DNA of 64,000 bases from Burkholderia pyrrocinia (GCF_022809715.1 NZ_CP094460.1:1984001-2048000); one strand, 5' to 3'; positions 46,365 to 55,256 are shown, counted from the first letter of the stretch. The notes: a model not told the origin generated them from the letters alone. Numbers and translations are program-made.

Positions 46365-46498
46365 GGTGATTCTCCGGGGGACGTCTGGAATGATGTGCAG
46401 GCTCGATTATGGCACCCGGGAGAGGCGGCAGCCGGGTGTGGCGGGGGAATGCATGTGACGGCGGTCAGGGTCGTGCGACAGACGGCAGGCGCGGGATG

Positions 46499-46528
46499 CA
46501 AAAAGGGCGATCCGCAGCGGATCGCCCT
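46499..46528 (-). terminator. Rho-independent terminator of the lipase gene
   Basis: AGGGCGATCCG and CGGATCGCCCT form a perfect 11-bp stem with a 3-nt loop; on the minus strand it is followed by TTTTTGC. It lies 27 nt past the lipase stop. Confidence 0.9.
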
Positions 46529-46554
46529 GCCCTTCACCGCGTCGCCCCGCGCGT

Positions 46555-47871
46555 CTAGTGCGGCGTCTCGGGCGCCAGCGAATTGCTCGGCAGCAGCGCC
46601 GTCAGCCAGCAGTTGCTCGGTGCGGCTTTCCCGTTGAAGCGGTCGTAGAGCCACGGCAGCATGCCGGCCACCCAGGGCGCGATCGCGCCCACATGTTCGA
46701 GCGGATACTCGGTGTATGTGACCGGCGTGCCGCTCGCGCAGAACTTCTGCGCAAGCGCGCGCACGTCGTACGCAAGCATCACGCCGTCGCCCACCTGGCT
46801 GCCGAACGTGCCGTCGAGCGCGCCCGCCGTGCCCTGGCCGATAAACATCGGGATCGTCGGCGACGCGGCCAGCCCCGCATTCACCTTGTTCGCATACGTC
46901 ACATACACCGGAATGCTGTTGATGTCGTTCGCGTATTGCGGCTTGAACAGCGTCGCCCAATGCAGGCCCGTGTACTTCGGCAGGATGTACCCGAGCGACT
47001 GGCTCTGGATGTCCTTGAACACGGCAACGCCGGTGTCGCTGAGATAGGGCGTCAGGTCGAAGCCGTATCCGCGCGACAGCCCGGCGAGCGCGGCCGCGGC
47101 GACGCCGCCCCAGACGATGCTGCCATCCACATAGCGCAGATTGTGCGCGGGGTCGACCAGCACGCCGCCTTCCGCCGCGCCGACGAGCTGCCTGTTGATG
47201 TCGGGCGCATAGCTCGGCGCGAGTTGCGCGGCCCAGTTCGTCGCGATCGCCCCGCCGGAATAGCCGATCATCGCGACCTTGCTCGACGGATTCAGGCCGG
47301 TCGACGGCGTATTGAGCGCCGCGCGGATCGAATCGAGCGTCGTCATCCCGTATTCGGGGCCGGCGGCGAAGTCCGCCGTCTGGCCTTCCGTATCGGGCAC
47401 GATGATGTTGTAGCCCAGCAGCAGCAGTGTCGACAGCGGAATCGATTCCGCGCTGTAGAACAACGTGCCCACGTTGACGACCTTGGTAACGTCGCGGTCG
47501 CCGGCGATCACCTGCGACGGTTCGTCGTACGGGTTCAGCGAATCGTAGGCCGACTGGTACGAGATGGCCTGGCCGTTGCTGACCGCGCTCCGGATCACGG
47601 ACGTCACGTTGACGACGGGCTGGTTCCGCGCGTTGTTGGTGCGGTACAGCAACTGCTGCGCGGTCAGCGCGGTCGGAATGCCGGCCACGTGATAGGTGAC
47701 GTTGCGCGTCTTCAGCACCGTGCCCGGTGGAATCGATGCCAATGGCGTGGCGCCGGTGTACGTATAGAACGGATCGGACACGGTCGGCGTACCGGCGCTG
47801 GCCAGCGGTGCGGCGAAGGCCAGTGCAGCGGACACGGCGGCCGCGGCAATCATCAAACGTCTGGAGGACAT
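46555..47871 (-). CDS. Secretory lipase (LIP family)
   Basis: Exported alpha/beta-hydrolase of 438 aa in the secretory lipase (fungal LIP) family. A signal peptide (cleavage about residue 26, ASA) is followed by VSDPFYTYTGATPLASIPPGTVLKTR, a typical LIP N-terminus. Ser is in the elbow IGYSGGAIATNW (about 205-215), an Asp is expected in PMFIGQGTAGALDGT, and the His in YPLEHVGAIAPWVAGMLPW. It would hydrolyse triglycerides or esters outside the cell. Well-placed terminator downstream. An A/T-rich region with an 11-bp inverted repeat lies upstream. Confidence 0.88.
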   Translation of the reverse strand: MSSRRLMIAAAAVSAALAFAAPLASAGTPTVSDPFYTYTGATPLASIPPGTVLKTRNVTYHVAGIPTALTAQQLLYRTNNARNQPVVNVTSVIRSAVSNGQAISYQSAYDSLNPYDEPSQVIAGDRDVTKVVNVGTLFYSAESIPLSTLLLLGYNIIVPDTEGQTADFAAGPEYGMTTLDSIRAALNTPSTGLNPSSKVAMIGYSGGAIATNWAAQLAPSYAPDINRQLVGAAEGGVLVDPAHNLRYVDGSIVWGGVAAAALAGLSRGYGFDLTPYLSDTGVAVFKDIQSQSLGYILPKYTGLHWATLFKPQYANDINSIPVYVTYANKVNAGLAASPTIPMFIGQGTAGALDGTFGSQVGDGVMLAYDVRALAQKFCASGTPVTYTEYPLEHVGAIAPWVAGMLPWLYDRFNGKAAPSNCWLTALLPSNSLAPETPH

Positions 47872-48275
47872 GGGTGGAGGCCCCTTGGATATCCTGCTTT
47901 CATCGAAGGAAGTTCGGCGGTGTTGCAGACCATCGCGATTGCCGCTTCAAAACCGTTTCCGTGCCATCGACTGTCTCCTGTGAATGAATGATCCGGTTTG
48001 TTTTGAATCTGTAATTTTAGTAGGAGTACAAACCGGATGAATTGAAGCACAACGCGAACGCGTTCGATGTGCGTTTTCCGTTGTTTGAAGGTAAACGCCT
48101 AAATCCGCCGCAACGCGATGCGGGCGCCCCGGCCGTTCGGCCGACTGCCCGCACCCGGATGAAGTGCCGTACGATCACGGCTGTCCGTTACCGAAGCGGC
48201 CCGTCGTGCGATGCGGGTCGCGCGGCGCACCGCCTGCCTGTGACCGATCGTTTCCTGCCCAACCGACACGCCACG
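47872..48275. other. Divergent intergenic region
   Basis: About 400 bp between the lipase gene and the gene at 48276. The left part (about 47960-48060) is A/T-rich and contains the 11-bp inverted repeat listed separately. An open frame runs upstream of 48276 to 48042, but it is probably not coding. Confidence 0.5.
47991..48038. promoter_or_regulatory. 11-bp inverted repeat with A/T-rich loop
   Basis: ATCCGGTTTGT (47991-48001) and ACAAACCGGAT (48028-48038) are perfectly complementary around a 26-nt A/T-rich centre. It lies about 120 bp upstream of the lipase start and could be a two-half-site operator or an mRNA stem. Confidence 0.5.
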
Positions 48276-48830
48276 ATGACCGTATCCGAACTGCTCCGTG
48301 CCATCCGCCAACCCTATATCGACCTGCTCGCGAAAGCGGCAGCTCAACCGGCCGTGATCGTCGAACCGGCCTACCGGCAGGCCGACGGCGCGCTGGCCAC
48401 CGAAGGGCCGCTCGCGCTGCCGTGCCGGGCCGACACGATCCCGGCCGAAGGCGACGCGGCCGGCCAGCCGTCGATGGTCGATTCGACCTCGCAACTGGAT
48501 TTCGAGCCGTTCGCGTTCGACCTCGAAACGGCGGCCGTGTCGATCCGCCCGTTCGTGTGGGACTGGGCCGCGATCGAGGCCGACGGCCTCGACGAAAGCG
48601 CGGCGATCGACGCGCTCAAGACATGGTTCTTCGCGTGGTTCGATGTGGACGACGAGAACACGCCGGCCGAAGACGAGCTGCATGGCATCGTTCACTACCT
48701 GTCGGAACCGGTTCGCACGGAACAGGGGTGGCGCGTCAATGCGGATCTCGGTTCCGCGCCCGAGACGGCTGTCGAGGATCTGCTGTTCCGGCTCGTCGAT
48801 GCGGGGGCTACGCGGATCAGTGTCGGTTAA
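48276..48830 (+). CDS. Hypothetical acidic protein
   Basis: Protein of 184 aa, strongly acidic and soluble, of no recognised family. The second half has a compact pattern of aromatic and acidic residues (RPFVWDWAAIEADGLDES, DALKTWFFAWFDVDDENTPAEDELHGIVHYL) and a C-terminal strand ATRISVG. No signal peptide. The start ATG 48276 is the first in the conserved-looking part (MTVSELLRAIRQPYIDLL). It is followed after 31 nt by an exported protein in the same direction. Confidence 0.7.
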   Translation: MTVSELLRAIRQPYIDLLAKAAAQPAVIVEPAYRQADGALATEGPLALPCRADTIPAEGDAAGQPSMVDSTSQLDFEPFAFDLETAAVSIRPFVWDWAAIEADGLDESAAIDALKTWFFAWFDVDDENTPAEDELHGIVHYLSEPVRTEQGWRVNADLGSAPETAVEDLLFRLVDAGATRISVG

Positions 48831-48861
48831 AAAGCCGCTTTATCTCTTGCACACCACCATC

Positions 48862-49284
48862 ATGAAAAAAGCTCTTGCCGCGGTACTGCTCTGTATTTCG
48901 TTGCCGGCGCTCGCCAAGGTTTCCACCGAAGTGTTCTGTTTCACATCGGACGGCGACAAACCCGTGCGCTTCGAGATGCGCACCTATTACGACGATGCGG
49001 TCAATTGGACGGGCGGCATGGTCCGGAACGCGAAATCGAAAACGGCCCTCCCGCTGGTGATCGAACACGAAGAGGACGAAGTGCTCGCCGAAGACCGTCC
49101 GCACCAGTTCACGACAACCTGGGTCGAAATGGTCGACGGCAAGATCAACGGGAGATACGAAATGATGTCGCAGGGCGCCAACATCTATTCGATGATCTAC
49201 ACCAATGCGCGCACCGGCAAGAAAACCGCGTTCGGCAGGGCGCTGGATGTCGACGTTTCGCCGCAATCGGGGTGCCGCTGGTAG
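48862..49284 (+). CDS. Small exported hypothetical protein
   Basis: Protein of 140 aa. A signal peptide (MKKALAAVLLCISLPALA) precedes a beta-rich mature region (KVSTEVFCFTSDGDKPVRFEMRTYYDD, TALPLVIEHEEDEV, GRYEMMSQGANIYSMIYTN). Two cysteines (FCFTS and SGCRW at the C-terminus) could form a disulfide. It is probably periplasmic. The gap to the upstream gene is 31 nt, so they may share a transcript. No family recognised. Confidence 0.75.
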   Translation: MKKALAAVLLCISLPALAKVSTEVFCFTSDGDKPVRFEMRTYYDDAVNWTGGMVRNAKSKTALPLVIEHEEDEVLAEDRPHQFTTTWVEMVDGKINGRYEMMSQGANIYSMIYTNARTGKKTAFGRALDVDVSPQSGCRW

Positions 49285-49361
49285 CGATGGCGTCGCGGCG
49301 ACCGATGCCCGCTGCACTGCGCGCGTGCACGCGCCGGCACCGCGTCGCGTCGCGCGGTGGA

Positions 49362-50069
49362 TCAGCCCACGTCGCCCTGCGCGTCGACGTCGATCCCCAG
49401 TTCGCTGGCCATCCGCTGAACCAGCGCATTCAGTCGTGCCACTTCATCCGCGAGGCGTTTCTGTTCGGCCTTCAGCGCCTCGAATTCGGAAGGCGGCACG
49501 GAATCCGCGCCGCCGCCATCCGCGCTCGCGAAGTCGGCCACGTTCACCTCGCCGCACATCAGGTGCATCCAGCGGTTCTCACGCGCGCCCGGCGCACGCG
49601 GCAGCCGGACGACGAGCGCCTGCGCGCGCGCCGCGAGTTCGTCGAGAAACGCCTCGACCGACGAGATATCCGCGAAGCCGTGCAGGCGCGCGCTGTTCAG
49701 GCGCAGTTCGGCGGCCGTCTGCGGGCCGCGCAGCAGCAGAATGGTCAGCAGCGCGATCGCCTGGCTCGGGATGCCGAGCACGCGGTTCATGTTGTGCTCG
49801 AAGCGCGGCACGCGGCTGCTGCTGCCTTCCATCACGAGGCTCAGGTGCTTCAGCCCGTCGAGCGCGGTCGTGACCTCGTCCTCGCTGACGTTCATCACCG
49901 GCGAGCGTGCGGTTTTCTGGTTGCAGCCCGCGGTCAGCGCATTCAGCGACAGCGGGTAGGTGTCCGGCACCGTGTGCTGTTTCTCGACGAGCACGCCGAG
50001 AATGCGGGCCTCGAGAGGCGTGAGTTCGCGAAGGGCGTGTGGCGTGGGCGTATCCGGCGTGGTGTTCAT
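49362..50069 (-). CDS. YceH/DUF480-type winged-helix protein
   Basis: Protein of 235 aa of the UPF0502/DUF480 (YceH) family. Two winged-helix units are visible: LTPLEARILGVLVEKQHTVPDTYPLSLNALTAGCNQKTARSPVM (about 17-60) and ALLTILLLRGPQTAAELRLNSARLHGF, followed by the RLPRAPGARENRWMHLMCGE stretch and a C-terminal coiled coil (EALKAEQKRLADEVARLNALVQRM). The cellular role is unknown. ATG 50069 aligns with the family start. It is monocistronic and convergent with the exported protein gene. Confidence 0.93.
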   Translation of the reverse strand: MNTTPDTPTPHALRELTPLEARILGVLVEKQHTVPDTYPLSLNALTAGCNQKTARSPVMNVSEDEVTTALDGLKHLSLVMEGSSSRVPRFEHNMNRVLGIPSQAIALLTILLLRGPQTAAELRLNSARLHGFADISSVEAFLDELAARAQALVVRLPRAPGARENRWMHLMCGEVNVADFASADGGGADSVPPSEFEALKAEQKRLADEVARLNALVQRMASELGIDVDAQGDVG

Positions 50070-50500
50070 GGTGGCTTCGCAGCGTGCAGCAGGTGAGGGG
50101 AAACGGTCGCGGCCCGTCCGGCATCGCGAACGGGCGAGCCATATGATAGCTCGCGACGCATGGCCCGGCGCTGCTCGCCGTGCCGGCGCGCGCACTTGCC
50201 GCAGTCGCTTTCGTCCAACGTATTAGCCTCCCGGTGCCAAGCGACGATGCACGCGTACGGCACTCGCGAATTCGCGCTCCACACACGCCGCAGCCCGCGG
50301 CGCAGTCACGGAATCATGCCCGCGTTTGCGCGGCACGCATGCCGGCGCTACGATAGGCGTTCACGCGGACATCCGCGGCGCAGCGCAACCGCCTCTGCAC
50401 GCCAGTACCACGCATCACCCGCCCAACACGCACTGCTGCCGCGCCTGCGCGCCGCTCGTAGACACCGCCCACCTTTTCACCCAATCACCCGTTCGCCACC
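50070..50500. other. Divergent intergenic region
   Basis: About 430 bp between the YceH-like gene and the SDR gene, with no supported gene. The short open frames here are only G+C-driven. No operator or terminator is recognised. Confidence 0.45.
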
Positions 50501-51265
50501 ATGACTGCATCCTCTTCCGCGCCGCACGTGCGCGCCATCGTCACCGGACACACGCGCGGTCTCGGCGCATCGCTCGCCGAACAATTGCTGCAGGAAGGCA
50601 TCGCCGTGCTCGGCGTGTCGCGCAGCCGTCATCCGTCGCTCGCATCGCAAGCCGGCGACCGCTTCGCCGAAGTCGAACTCGACCTGTCGGACGCGTCGGC
50701 CGTCGCGACCTGGCTGGCCGGCGACACGCTGCGCAGCTTCGTCGACGGCGCATCGATCGTGCTGCTGTTCAACAACGCGGGTATCGTCGATCCGATCGGC
50801 CCGCTCGCCGCGCAGGACCCGGCGATCGTAGCGCGCGCGGTCGGCCTGAACGTCGCAGCGCCGCTGATGCTGTCGGCCGCGCTCGCGCAGGCGGCATCCG
50901 CCACGACCGAATGCCGGATCCTGCACCTGTCGAGCGGTGCGGCGCGCAATGCGTACGCGGGCTGGAGCATCTACTGCGCGACCAAGGCCGCGCTCGATCA
51001 CCATGCGCGCGCGGTCGCGCTCGACGCGAACCACGCGCTGCGAATCTGCAGCGTCGCGCCGGGTGTCGTCGATACGGGCATGCAGGCGACGATCCGCTCG
51101 ACCAGCGAAGACAGCTTCCCGATGCGCGAGAAGTTCGACCAGCTGAAGTCGAGCGGCGCGCTCGCGACGCCCGAGGCGGCCGCACGTCAACTGATCGGCT
51201 ATGCGCTGAGCGATGCGTTCGGCTCCACGCCGACGGCCGACGTGCGGGAATTGCCGGCCAGGTAA
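50501..51265 (+). CDS. Short-chain dehydrogenase/reductase
   Basis: NAD(P)-dependent SDR of 254 aa. Cofactor motif VTGHTRGLGASLAEQL (TGxxxGxG, about 14-29), NNAG in LLFNNAGIVDP, active site HLSSGAARNAYAGWSIYCATKAALDHH with Ser, Tyr and Lys (YxxxK) and PGVVDTGM are in place. The pattern resembles sepiapterin-reductase-like SDRs. The substrate is unknown. It is convergent with the MOSC-DapA-like pair. Confidence 0.93.
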   Translation: MTASSSAPHVRAIVTGHTRGLGASLAEQLLQEGIAVLGVSRSRHPSLASQAGDRFAEVELDLSDASAVATWLAGDTLRSFVDGASIVLLFNNAGIVDPIGPLAAQDPAIVARAVGLNVAAPLMLSAALAQAASATTECRILHLSSGAARNAYAGWSIYCATKAALDHHARAVALDANHALRICSVAPGVVDTGMQATIRSTSEDSFPMREKFDQLKSSGALATPEAAARQLIGYALSDAFGSTPTADVRELPAR

Positions 51266-51290
51266 GCCGTGAGCCACGGGCCACTGCCCG

Positions 51291-51995
51291 TCATCCCTCG
51301 AGCCGTTTCGTCCAGTCTTCGACCTGCCGCTCGGTCCGGCGCTTTTCGAGCATCTTGCGCCAGCCGGGCGGCAGCACCGGGACGTCACACAGCGCGTCGA
51401 GCGCGGCCATGTCGAGCGTGCGCCGGTACAGCACATCGAGCACCGTCGACAACGGCCATTGCGGAAAGCTGCGCTCATGCAGCGCCAGCACGTCGCCCGG
51501 CGCCACCCAGCCTTCGTGCAGCACGCGGTAGTACCAGCCGGTCCGGCCGCTTTGCTGCACGAGCGCGGCCATCCGCGGATGATCGAAGCGCGCGTTGAGC
51601 TTCCAGCACGGCTGCCGCGACTGCGTCACCTGAAGCACGGCGCCGCCCAGCGCGAACACGTCGCCAATGCACACGTCGTGCTCGGTCACGCCATGCGTCG
51701 ACAGGTTCTCGCCGAACGCGCCCGGTCGAGCGAGCACGTCGCGCGCGCCGATCTGCGCGGACCACCACGCATAGTGATCGTGCGCATAGTGGTGAACCGC
51801 CTTGTCCGGCCCGCCGTGATGCCGCGCATCGGCCTGCTCGTCGCCGGCAAAGCCGAGCGCGCCCAGCCACAGACGCGAATCGACCGGCCGCTTGTCGATC
51901 GCGCTCGCGTGCGGCGTGCCGGCCAGCGGCCGGCTCGTGCCGATCCGCACCGCGCCGATGGCAACCGCGATCGCCGGCCGTGCTTCATCGTTCAT
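51291..51995 (-). CDS. MOSC-domain protein (YiiM-like)
   Basis: Protein of 234 aa with a MOSC domain (about 35-175). Signature parts include GFAGDEQADARHHGGPDKAVHHYAHDHY, GAFGENLSTHGVTEHDVCIGD and VLQVTQSRQPCWKLNARF, whose cysteine is the sulfur- or molybdenum-binding position; a C-terminal YiiM-type extension follows. YiiM reduces N-hydroxylated compounds together with a molybdenum cofactor. The ATG at 51995 overlaps the stop of the DapA-like gene by 4 nt, which fixes it and indicates coupling. Confidence 0.9.
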   Translation of the reverse strand: MNDEARPAIAVAIGAVRIGTSRPLAGTPHASAIDKRPVDSRLWLGALGFAGDEQADARHHGGPDKAVHHYAHDHYAWWSAQIGARDVLARPGAFGENLSTHGVTEHDVCIGDVFALGGAVLQVTQSRQPCWKLNARFDHPRMAALVQQSGRTGWYYRVLHEGWVAPGDVLALHERSFPQWPLSTVLDVLYRRTLDMAALDALCDVPVLPPGWRKMLEKRRTERQVEDWTKRLEG

Positions 51996-52888
51996 GCCGG
52001 CACACCATCCGCCAGTGCCGCAAGCAGGCGTTCGAGTTCGCGCGTGCGCGTTTCGCCAAGCGGCAGCAGCGGCTTCCTCGGTTCGCCGGCGTCGAAGCCG
52101 CGCAGGCGCAATCCTGCCTTCACGGTCACCGGCAGCCCGCCGTTGACGATGAACTGCAGCAACGGCAACTGCGCATGAAAGGCCGACCTGGCGCGCGCCA
52201 GATCGCCCGCGCGCATCGCGTCGACCAGCGCGAGCGGCAACGCGGCGTTCAGGTTCGGCGCGGCCGTACACCAACCGGCCGCGCCCGCGGCCAGCGCGGC
52301 GAGCGCCATCGGATTGCTGCCGTTGTAGAACGGGATCGTGCCGTCGCTCAACTGCGCGAGCCGGTGCATCCGGCCGATGTCGCCGGTGCTCTCCTTGACC
52401 ATCGTGACGTTGTCGACGGTCCGGCAGATCGTCGCGATCAGGTCGGGCGACATGTCGACGCCGCTCGTCGCCGGGTTGTTGTACAGCATGATCGGAATGC
52501 CGATCGCGTCGCCGATCGCGCGGTAGTGCGCGACGATCTCGTCGTTGCCGAGCTTCCAGTACGACACCGGTAGCACCATCACCGCATCGGCGCCGGCCTG
52601 TTCGGCGATGCGCGCGCGGCGCACCGCGCCCGCCGTGGTGAGATCGGAGATGCCGACGACGGTCGGCACGCGCCGGCGCACCGCGCGGATCGACGCGGTG
52701 GCAACCGCCTCCCATTCTGCGTCGGACAGGTACGCGCTCTCGCCGGTACTGCCCAGCGGGGCAATCGCATGAACGCCGTCGGCGATCAGGCGCTCGATCA
52801 GCGCATCGAGCGTTTTCAGGTCGACGCCGCCGTCGACGGAAAACGGCGTGACCGGGTAGGCAATGATGCCTTGCAGCAGGATAGACAT
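51992..52888 (-). CDS. DapA-family lyase/aldolase
   Basis: Class I lyase of the dihydrodipicolinate synthase/N-acetylneuraminate lyase superfamily, 298 aa. TPFSVDGGVDL near the start, the GSTGE pyruvate carboxylate motif (PLGSTGESAYL), the Tyr in MLYNNPATSG and the Schiff-base Lys in MVKESTGDI are present. Clustering with class II aldolase, regulators and amidohydrolases favours a catabolic role (for example a sugar-acid or keto-acid lyase) rather than lysine synthesis, so no symbol is given. It lies 50 nt after the aldolase gene and overlaps the MOSC gene by 4 nt. Confidence 0.9.
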   Translation of the reverse strand: MSILLQGIIAYPVTPFSVDGGVDLKTLDALIERLIADGVHAIAPLGSTGESAYLSDAEWEAVATASIRAVRRRVPTVVGISDLTTAGAVRRARIAEQAGADAVMVLPVSYWKLGNDEIVAHYRAIGDAIGIPIMLYNNPATSGVDMSPDLIATICRTVDNVTMVKESTGDIGRMHRLAQLSDGTIPFYNGSNPMALAALAAGAAGWCTAAPNLNAALPLALVDAMRAGDLARARSAFHAQLPLLQFIVNGGLPVTVKAGLRLRGFDAGEPRKPLLPLGETRTRELERLLAALADGVPA

Positions 52889-52938
52889 GTTGTGTATTCC
52901 TCAATGATGAGTGAGCGCGACGGAAGCGACGCGCTCGT

Positions 52939-53718
52939 TCAAGCAATGCAGTCGCGATGCGTGCGCAATGCGCGGCGCGCGTAATAGTCGAACGTCACCG
53001 CATCGCGCTTCGGTTTCGAAATCCAGTCGTGCGCTTCCCGCGCCAGCGCCGGCGGTACCGGCTTGATCTCGCCGGCCGACATCGCGAGCAGTTGCAGCTT
53101 CGCGGCCCGCTCGATCAGCAGCGCGAGGATGCACGCTTCCTCGATCGTCTTGCCGACCACGAGCTGGCCGTGATGCGACAGCAGGATCGCGCGCTTGCTG
53201 CCGAGCGCCTTCGAGATGATTTCGCCTTCCTCGTTGCCGACCGGCACGCCGGGCCAGTCCTTCAGGAACGCGCAATCGTCGTATAGCGGGCAGGTATCCA
53301 TGTGCGACACGACGAGCGGCTGCTCGAGCATCGACAGCGCCGCGACATGCGCCGGATGCGTGTGGATGATGCAGTTCACGTCCGGGCGCTCGCGATAGAT
53401 CCACGTGTGGAACCGGTTGGCCGGGTTCGGAATGCCTTCTCCGTCGACGACGTCGAGATCCTCGTTGACGCGCAGCAGGTTCGCAGCCGAGATTTCGTCG
53501 AAGCCGAGCCCGAGCCGCTGCGTGTAGTACGTGGCGTCGCCCGCGCGACAGGTGATCTGCCCGGCCAGGCCGGAATCGTGGCCCGCGTCGAACAGGATCC
53601 GGCACGTGAGCGCGAGCTTCTGCCGCGCGGACCAGCCGCTGTCGCCCACCTCGTTCTCAAGACGCCGCTCCGCCAGCGCGACCAGCGCCTCTTTCGTCAA
53701 ATTCAGCGTTTCCGCCAT
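52939..53718 (-). CDS. Class II aldolase/adducin family protein
   Basis: Protein of 259 aa of the class II aldolase/adducin family. Zinc ligands are seen in CIIHTHPAHVAALS (two His) and LSHHGQLVVG (His), with the carboxylate region in DGEGIPNPANRFHTWIYRERPDV. The family cleaves or decarboxylates sugar phosphates and keto acids. It is the first gene of a co-directional set with the DapA-like and MOSC genes, and is divergent from an XRE-cupin regulator with a palindromic operator between them. Confidence 0.92.
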   Translation of the reverse strand: MAETLNLTKEALVALAERRLENEVGDSGWSARQKLALTCRILFDAGHDSGLAGQITCRAGDATYYTQRLGLGFDEISAANLLRVNEDLDVVDGEGIPNPANRFHTWIYRERPDVNCIIHTHPAHVAALSMLEQPLVVSHMDTCPLYDDCAFLKDWPGVPVGNEEGEIISKALGSKRAILLSHHGQLVVGKTIEEACILALLIERAAKLQLLAMSAGEIKPVPPALAREAHDWISKPKRDAVTFDYYARRALRTHRDCIA

Positions 53719-53797
53719 GTTCGCCTCCTGAATGGGTCGGATGTGTCGCGTCGCCCGAAGTCGTTTCCACCGGGGTTTGTGACACTCGATCCATTAT

Positions 53798-53814
53798 ATG
53801 ACACACAGTGTCAT
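53798..53814. promoter_or_regulatory. 17-bp palindromic operator, ATGACAC-N3-GTGTCAT
   Basis: A perfect inverted repeat of two 7-bp arms separated by ACA, in the 134-bp region between the aldolase and the XRE-cupin gene. A further half-site TGACAC lies at about 53780. The GTG at 53808 falls inside the operator, so the regulator start is more likely at 53853. Confidence 0.7.
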
Positions 53815-53852
53815 GCGTTACAATCGGTTTTTCGAAGGACACCTGGCGCCCC

Positions 53853-54395
53853 ATGACGATTCGCCTGAAGCTGCTCAGAAAACAGAAGGGCTGGACGCTC
53901 GATGTGCTGGCCGACGAGACCGGCCTCACCAAGAGCTACCTGTCGAAAGTCGAGCGCGGCCTGAGCGTGCCGTCGATCGCGGTCGCGCTGAAGCTGTCGA
54001 AGGCGCTGAATGTCGACGTCGAGCAGTTGTTCTCGGAAAGCCGCAATCGCGAGCTGATCACCGTCACGCGCGCCGGCGAGCGCACGGCGATGGGCGCCGC
54101 GGCCGACAGCCACGCGCACCGCTTCGAAAGCATCGCGGCCGGCGTCGCGCCGAAGAAGATGCTGCCGTTCGTCGTGCACCCGCCGCACGAGTTCGTCGCG
54201 TCGACGTTCCGCGAGCACGAAGGCGAGGAATTCCTGTTCGTGCACAAGGGGCGTGTCGAAATCGAGTTTCCGAACGAGACGGTGCAACTCAAGACCGGCG
54301 ATTCAGTCTATTTCAACGCACTCATCCCGCACCGCACGCGCAGCCTCGGCGCCGCGCAGGCGGAGATCCTGGTCATCGTCAGCCACGACGACTAG
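53853..54395 (+). CDS. XRE-cupin transcriptional regulator
   Basis: Regulator of 180 aa. Helix-turn-helix at about 2-60 with KLLRKQKGWTLDVLADETGLTKSYLSKVERGLSVPSIAVALKLSKAL; cupin domain at about 95-175 with EHEGEEFLFVHKGRVEIEF and SVYFNALIPHRTRSL. The type regulates genes for amine, amino acid or sugar-acid catabolism in response to a small molecule. It is divergent from the aldolase gene and 31 nt before the HutC-like gene, so it probably controls both sides. ATG 53853 is chosen over GTG 53808, because the latter overlaps the palindromic operator. Confidence 0.9.
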   Translation: MTIRLKLLRKQKGWTLDVLADETGLTKSYLSKVERGLSVPSIAVALKLSKALNVDVEQLFSESRNRELITVTRAGERTAMGAAADSHAHRFESIAAGVAPKKMLPFVVHPPHEFVASTFREHEGEEFLFVHKGRVEIEFPNETVQLKTGDSVYFNALIPHRTRSLGAAQAEILVIVSHDD

Positions 54396-54426
54396 ACTCG
54401 TCACTTTTCCGCGCAAGGATCTTCCG

Positions 54427-55164
54427 ATGGTCACAAAGGCCACCGCACCGTTCCAGCAGATCAAGACGCTCGTTCGCCAGAACGTCGAGTCGGGCGACTG
54501 GCGCCCCGGCGACCGCATTCCGTCCGAGCTCGATCTCGCCGCGCAGTTCGGCGTCGCGCGCATGACGGTCAACCGCGCGCTGCGCGAACTGACCGAGGAG
54601 GGCGTGCTGAAGCGCATCGCGGGCGTCGGCACCTTCGTCGCCGAGGCGAAGCCGCAGTCGAACCTGCTGATGATTGCGCATATCCGCGACGAAATCCGCG
54701 CGCGCGGGCACGAATACCGCTGCCGCGTGCTGAGCCGGTCGAGCGAGCCCGCATCGTTCGACGTCGCGGCCGCGTTCGGCCTGCCGGTCAACACGCCGGT
54801 CTTTCATGTGGTGTGCGTGCACGAGGAAAATGGCCGCCCGATCCAGCTCGAGGATCGCTACGTGAACCCGGCCGCCGCGCCCGGTTTCATCGACCAGGAT
54901 TTCCAGGTCGAGCCGCCATCCGAGTACCTGTACAACAACGTGTCGCACTACGAACTGGAAATCGAGCACGTCGTCGACGCGTCGCTGCCGACCGCCGAAC
55001 AGGCGCGGCTGCTCGACATGCGCGCCGACGAGCCGTGCCTCACGCTCACGCGCCGCACCTGGACGGACGGGCTGCCCGTCACGTTCGTGCATTTCCTGCA
55101 TCCGGGCAACCGCTACCGGCTCGGCTCGCGCTTCAAGCCGGGCGCCGGGCGCCACCCGACCTGA
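54427..55164 (+). CDS. GntR-family regulator, HutC-like
   Basis: GntR/HutC subfamily regulator of 245 aa. N-terminal winged helix (about 8-75): VESGDWRPGDRIPSELDLAAQFGVARMTVNRALRELTEEGVLKRIAGVGTFV. UTRA effector domain (about 85-235): HIRDEIRARGHEYRCRVL, FHVVCVHEENGRPIQLEDRYVNPAAAPGF and FLHPGNRYRLGSRF. The pattern is close to histidine utilisation repressor HutC, which responds to urocanate, but no hut enzymes are in the window, so it may serve another N-heterocycle pathway. It is convergent with the dioxygenase gene across a shared terminator. Confidence 0.9.
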   Translation: MVTKATAPFQQIKTLVRQNVESGDWRPGDRIPSELDLAAQFGVARMTVNRALRELTEEGVLKRIAGVGTFVAEAKPQSNLLMIAHIRDEIRARGHEYRCRVLSRSSEPASFDVAAAFGLPVNTPVFHVVCVHEENGRPIQLEDRYVNPAAAPGFIDQDFQVEPPSEYLYNNVSHYELEIEHVVDASLPTAEQARLLDMRADEPCLTLTRRTWTDGLPVTFVHFLHPGNRYRLGSRFKPGAGRHPT

Positions 55165-55194
55165 TCCTTCGTCACACGCAGACACGCTGATACA

Positions 55195-55240
55195 CAAAAA
55201 AACGCGCGGCGGCCGTTTCGTCCGGAAACGCCCGCCGCGC
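55195..55240. terminator. Hairpin with A-tract between the HutC-like and dioxygenase genes
   Basis: GCGCGGCGGCCGTTTC (55204-55219) pairs with 55224-55240 with one mismatch and a GTCC loop. A run of seven A on the plus strand just before it gives the T-tract for the minus-strand gene. Confidence 0.85.
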
Positions 55241-55256
55241 TCGTTAAATGCGCCGG

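Noticed and set aside
48042..48275. N-terminal extension of the gene at 48276
   Set aside because: The extension is Arg-rich and of low similarity value, and it overlaps the A/T-rich region; the ATG at 48276 fits the protein better.
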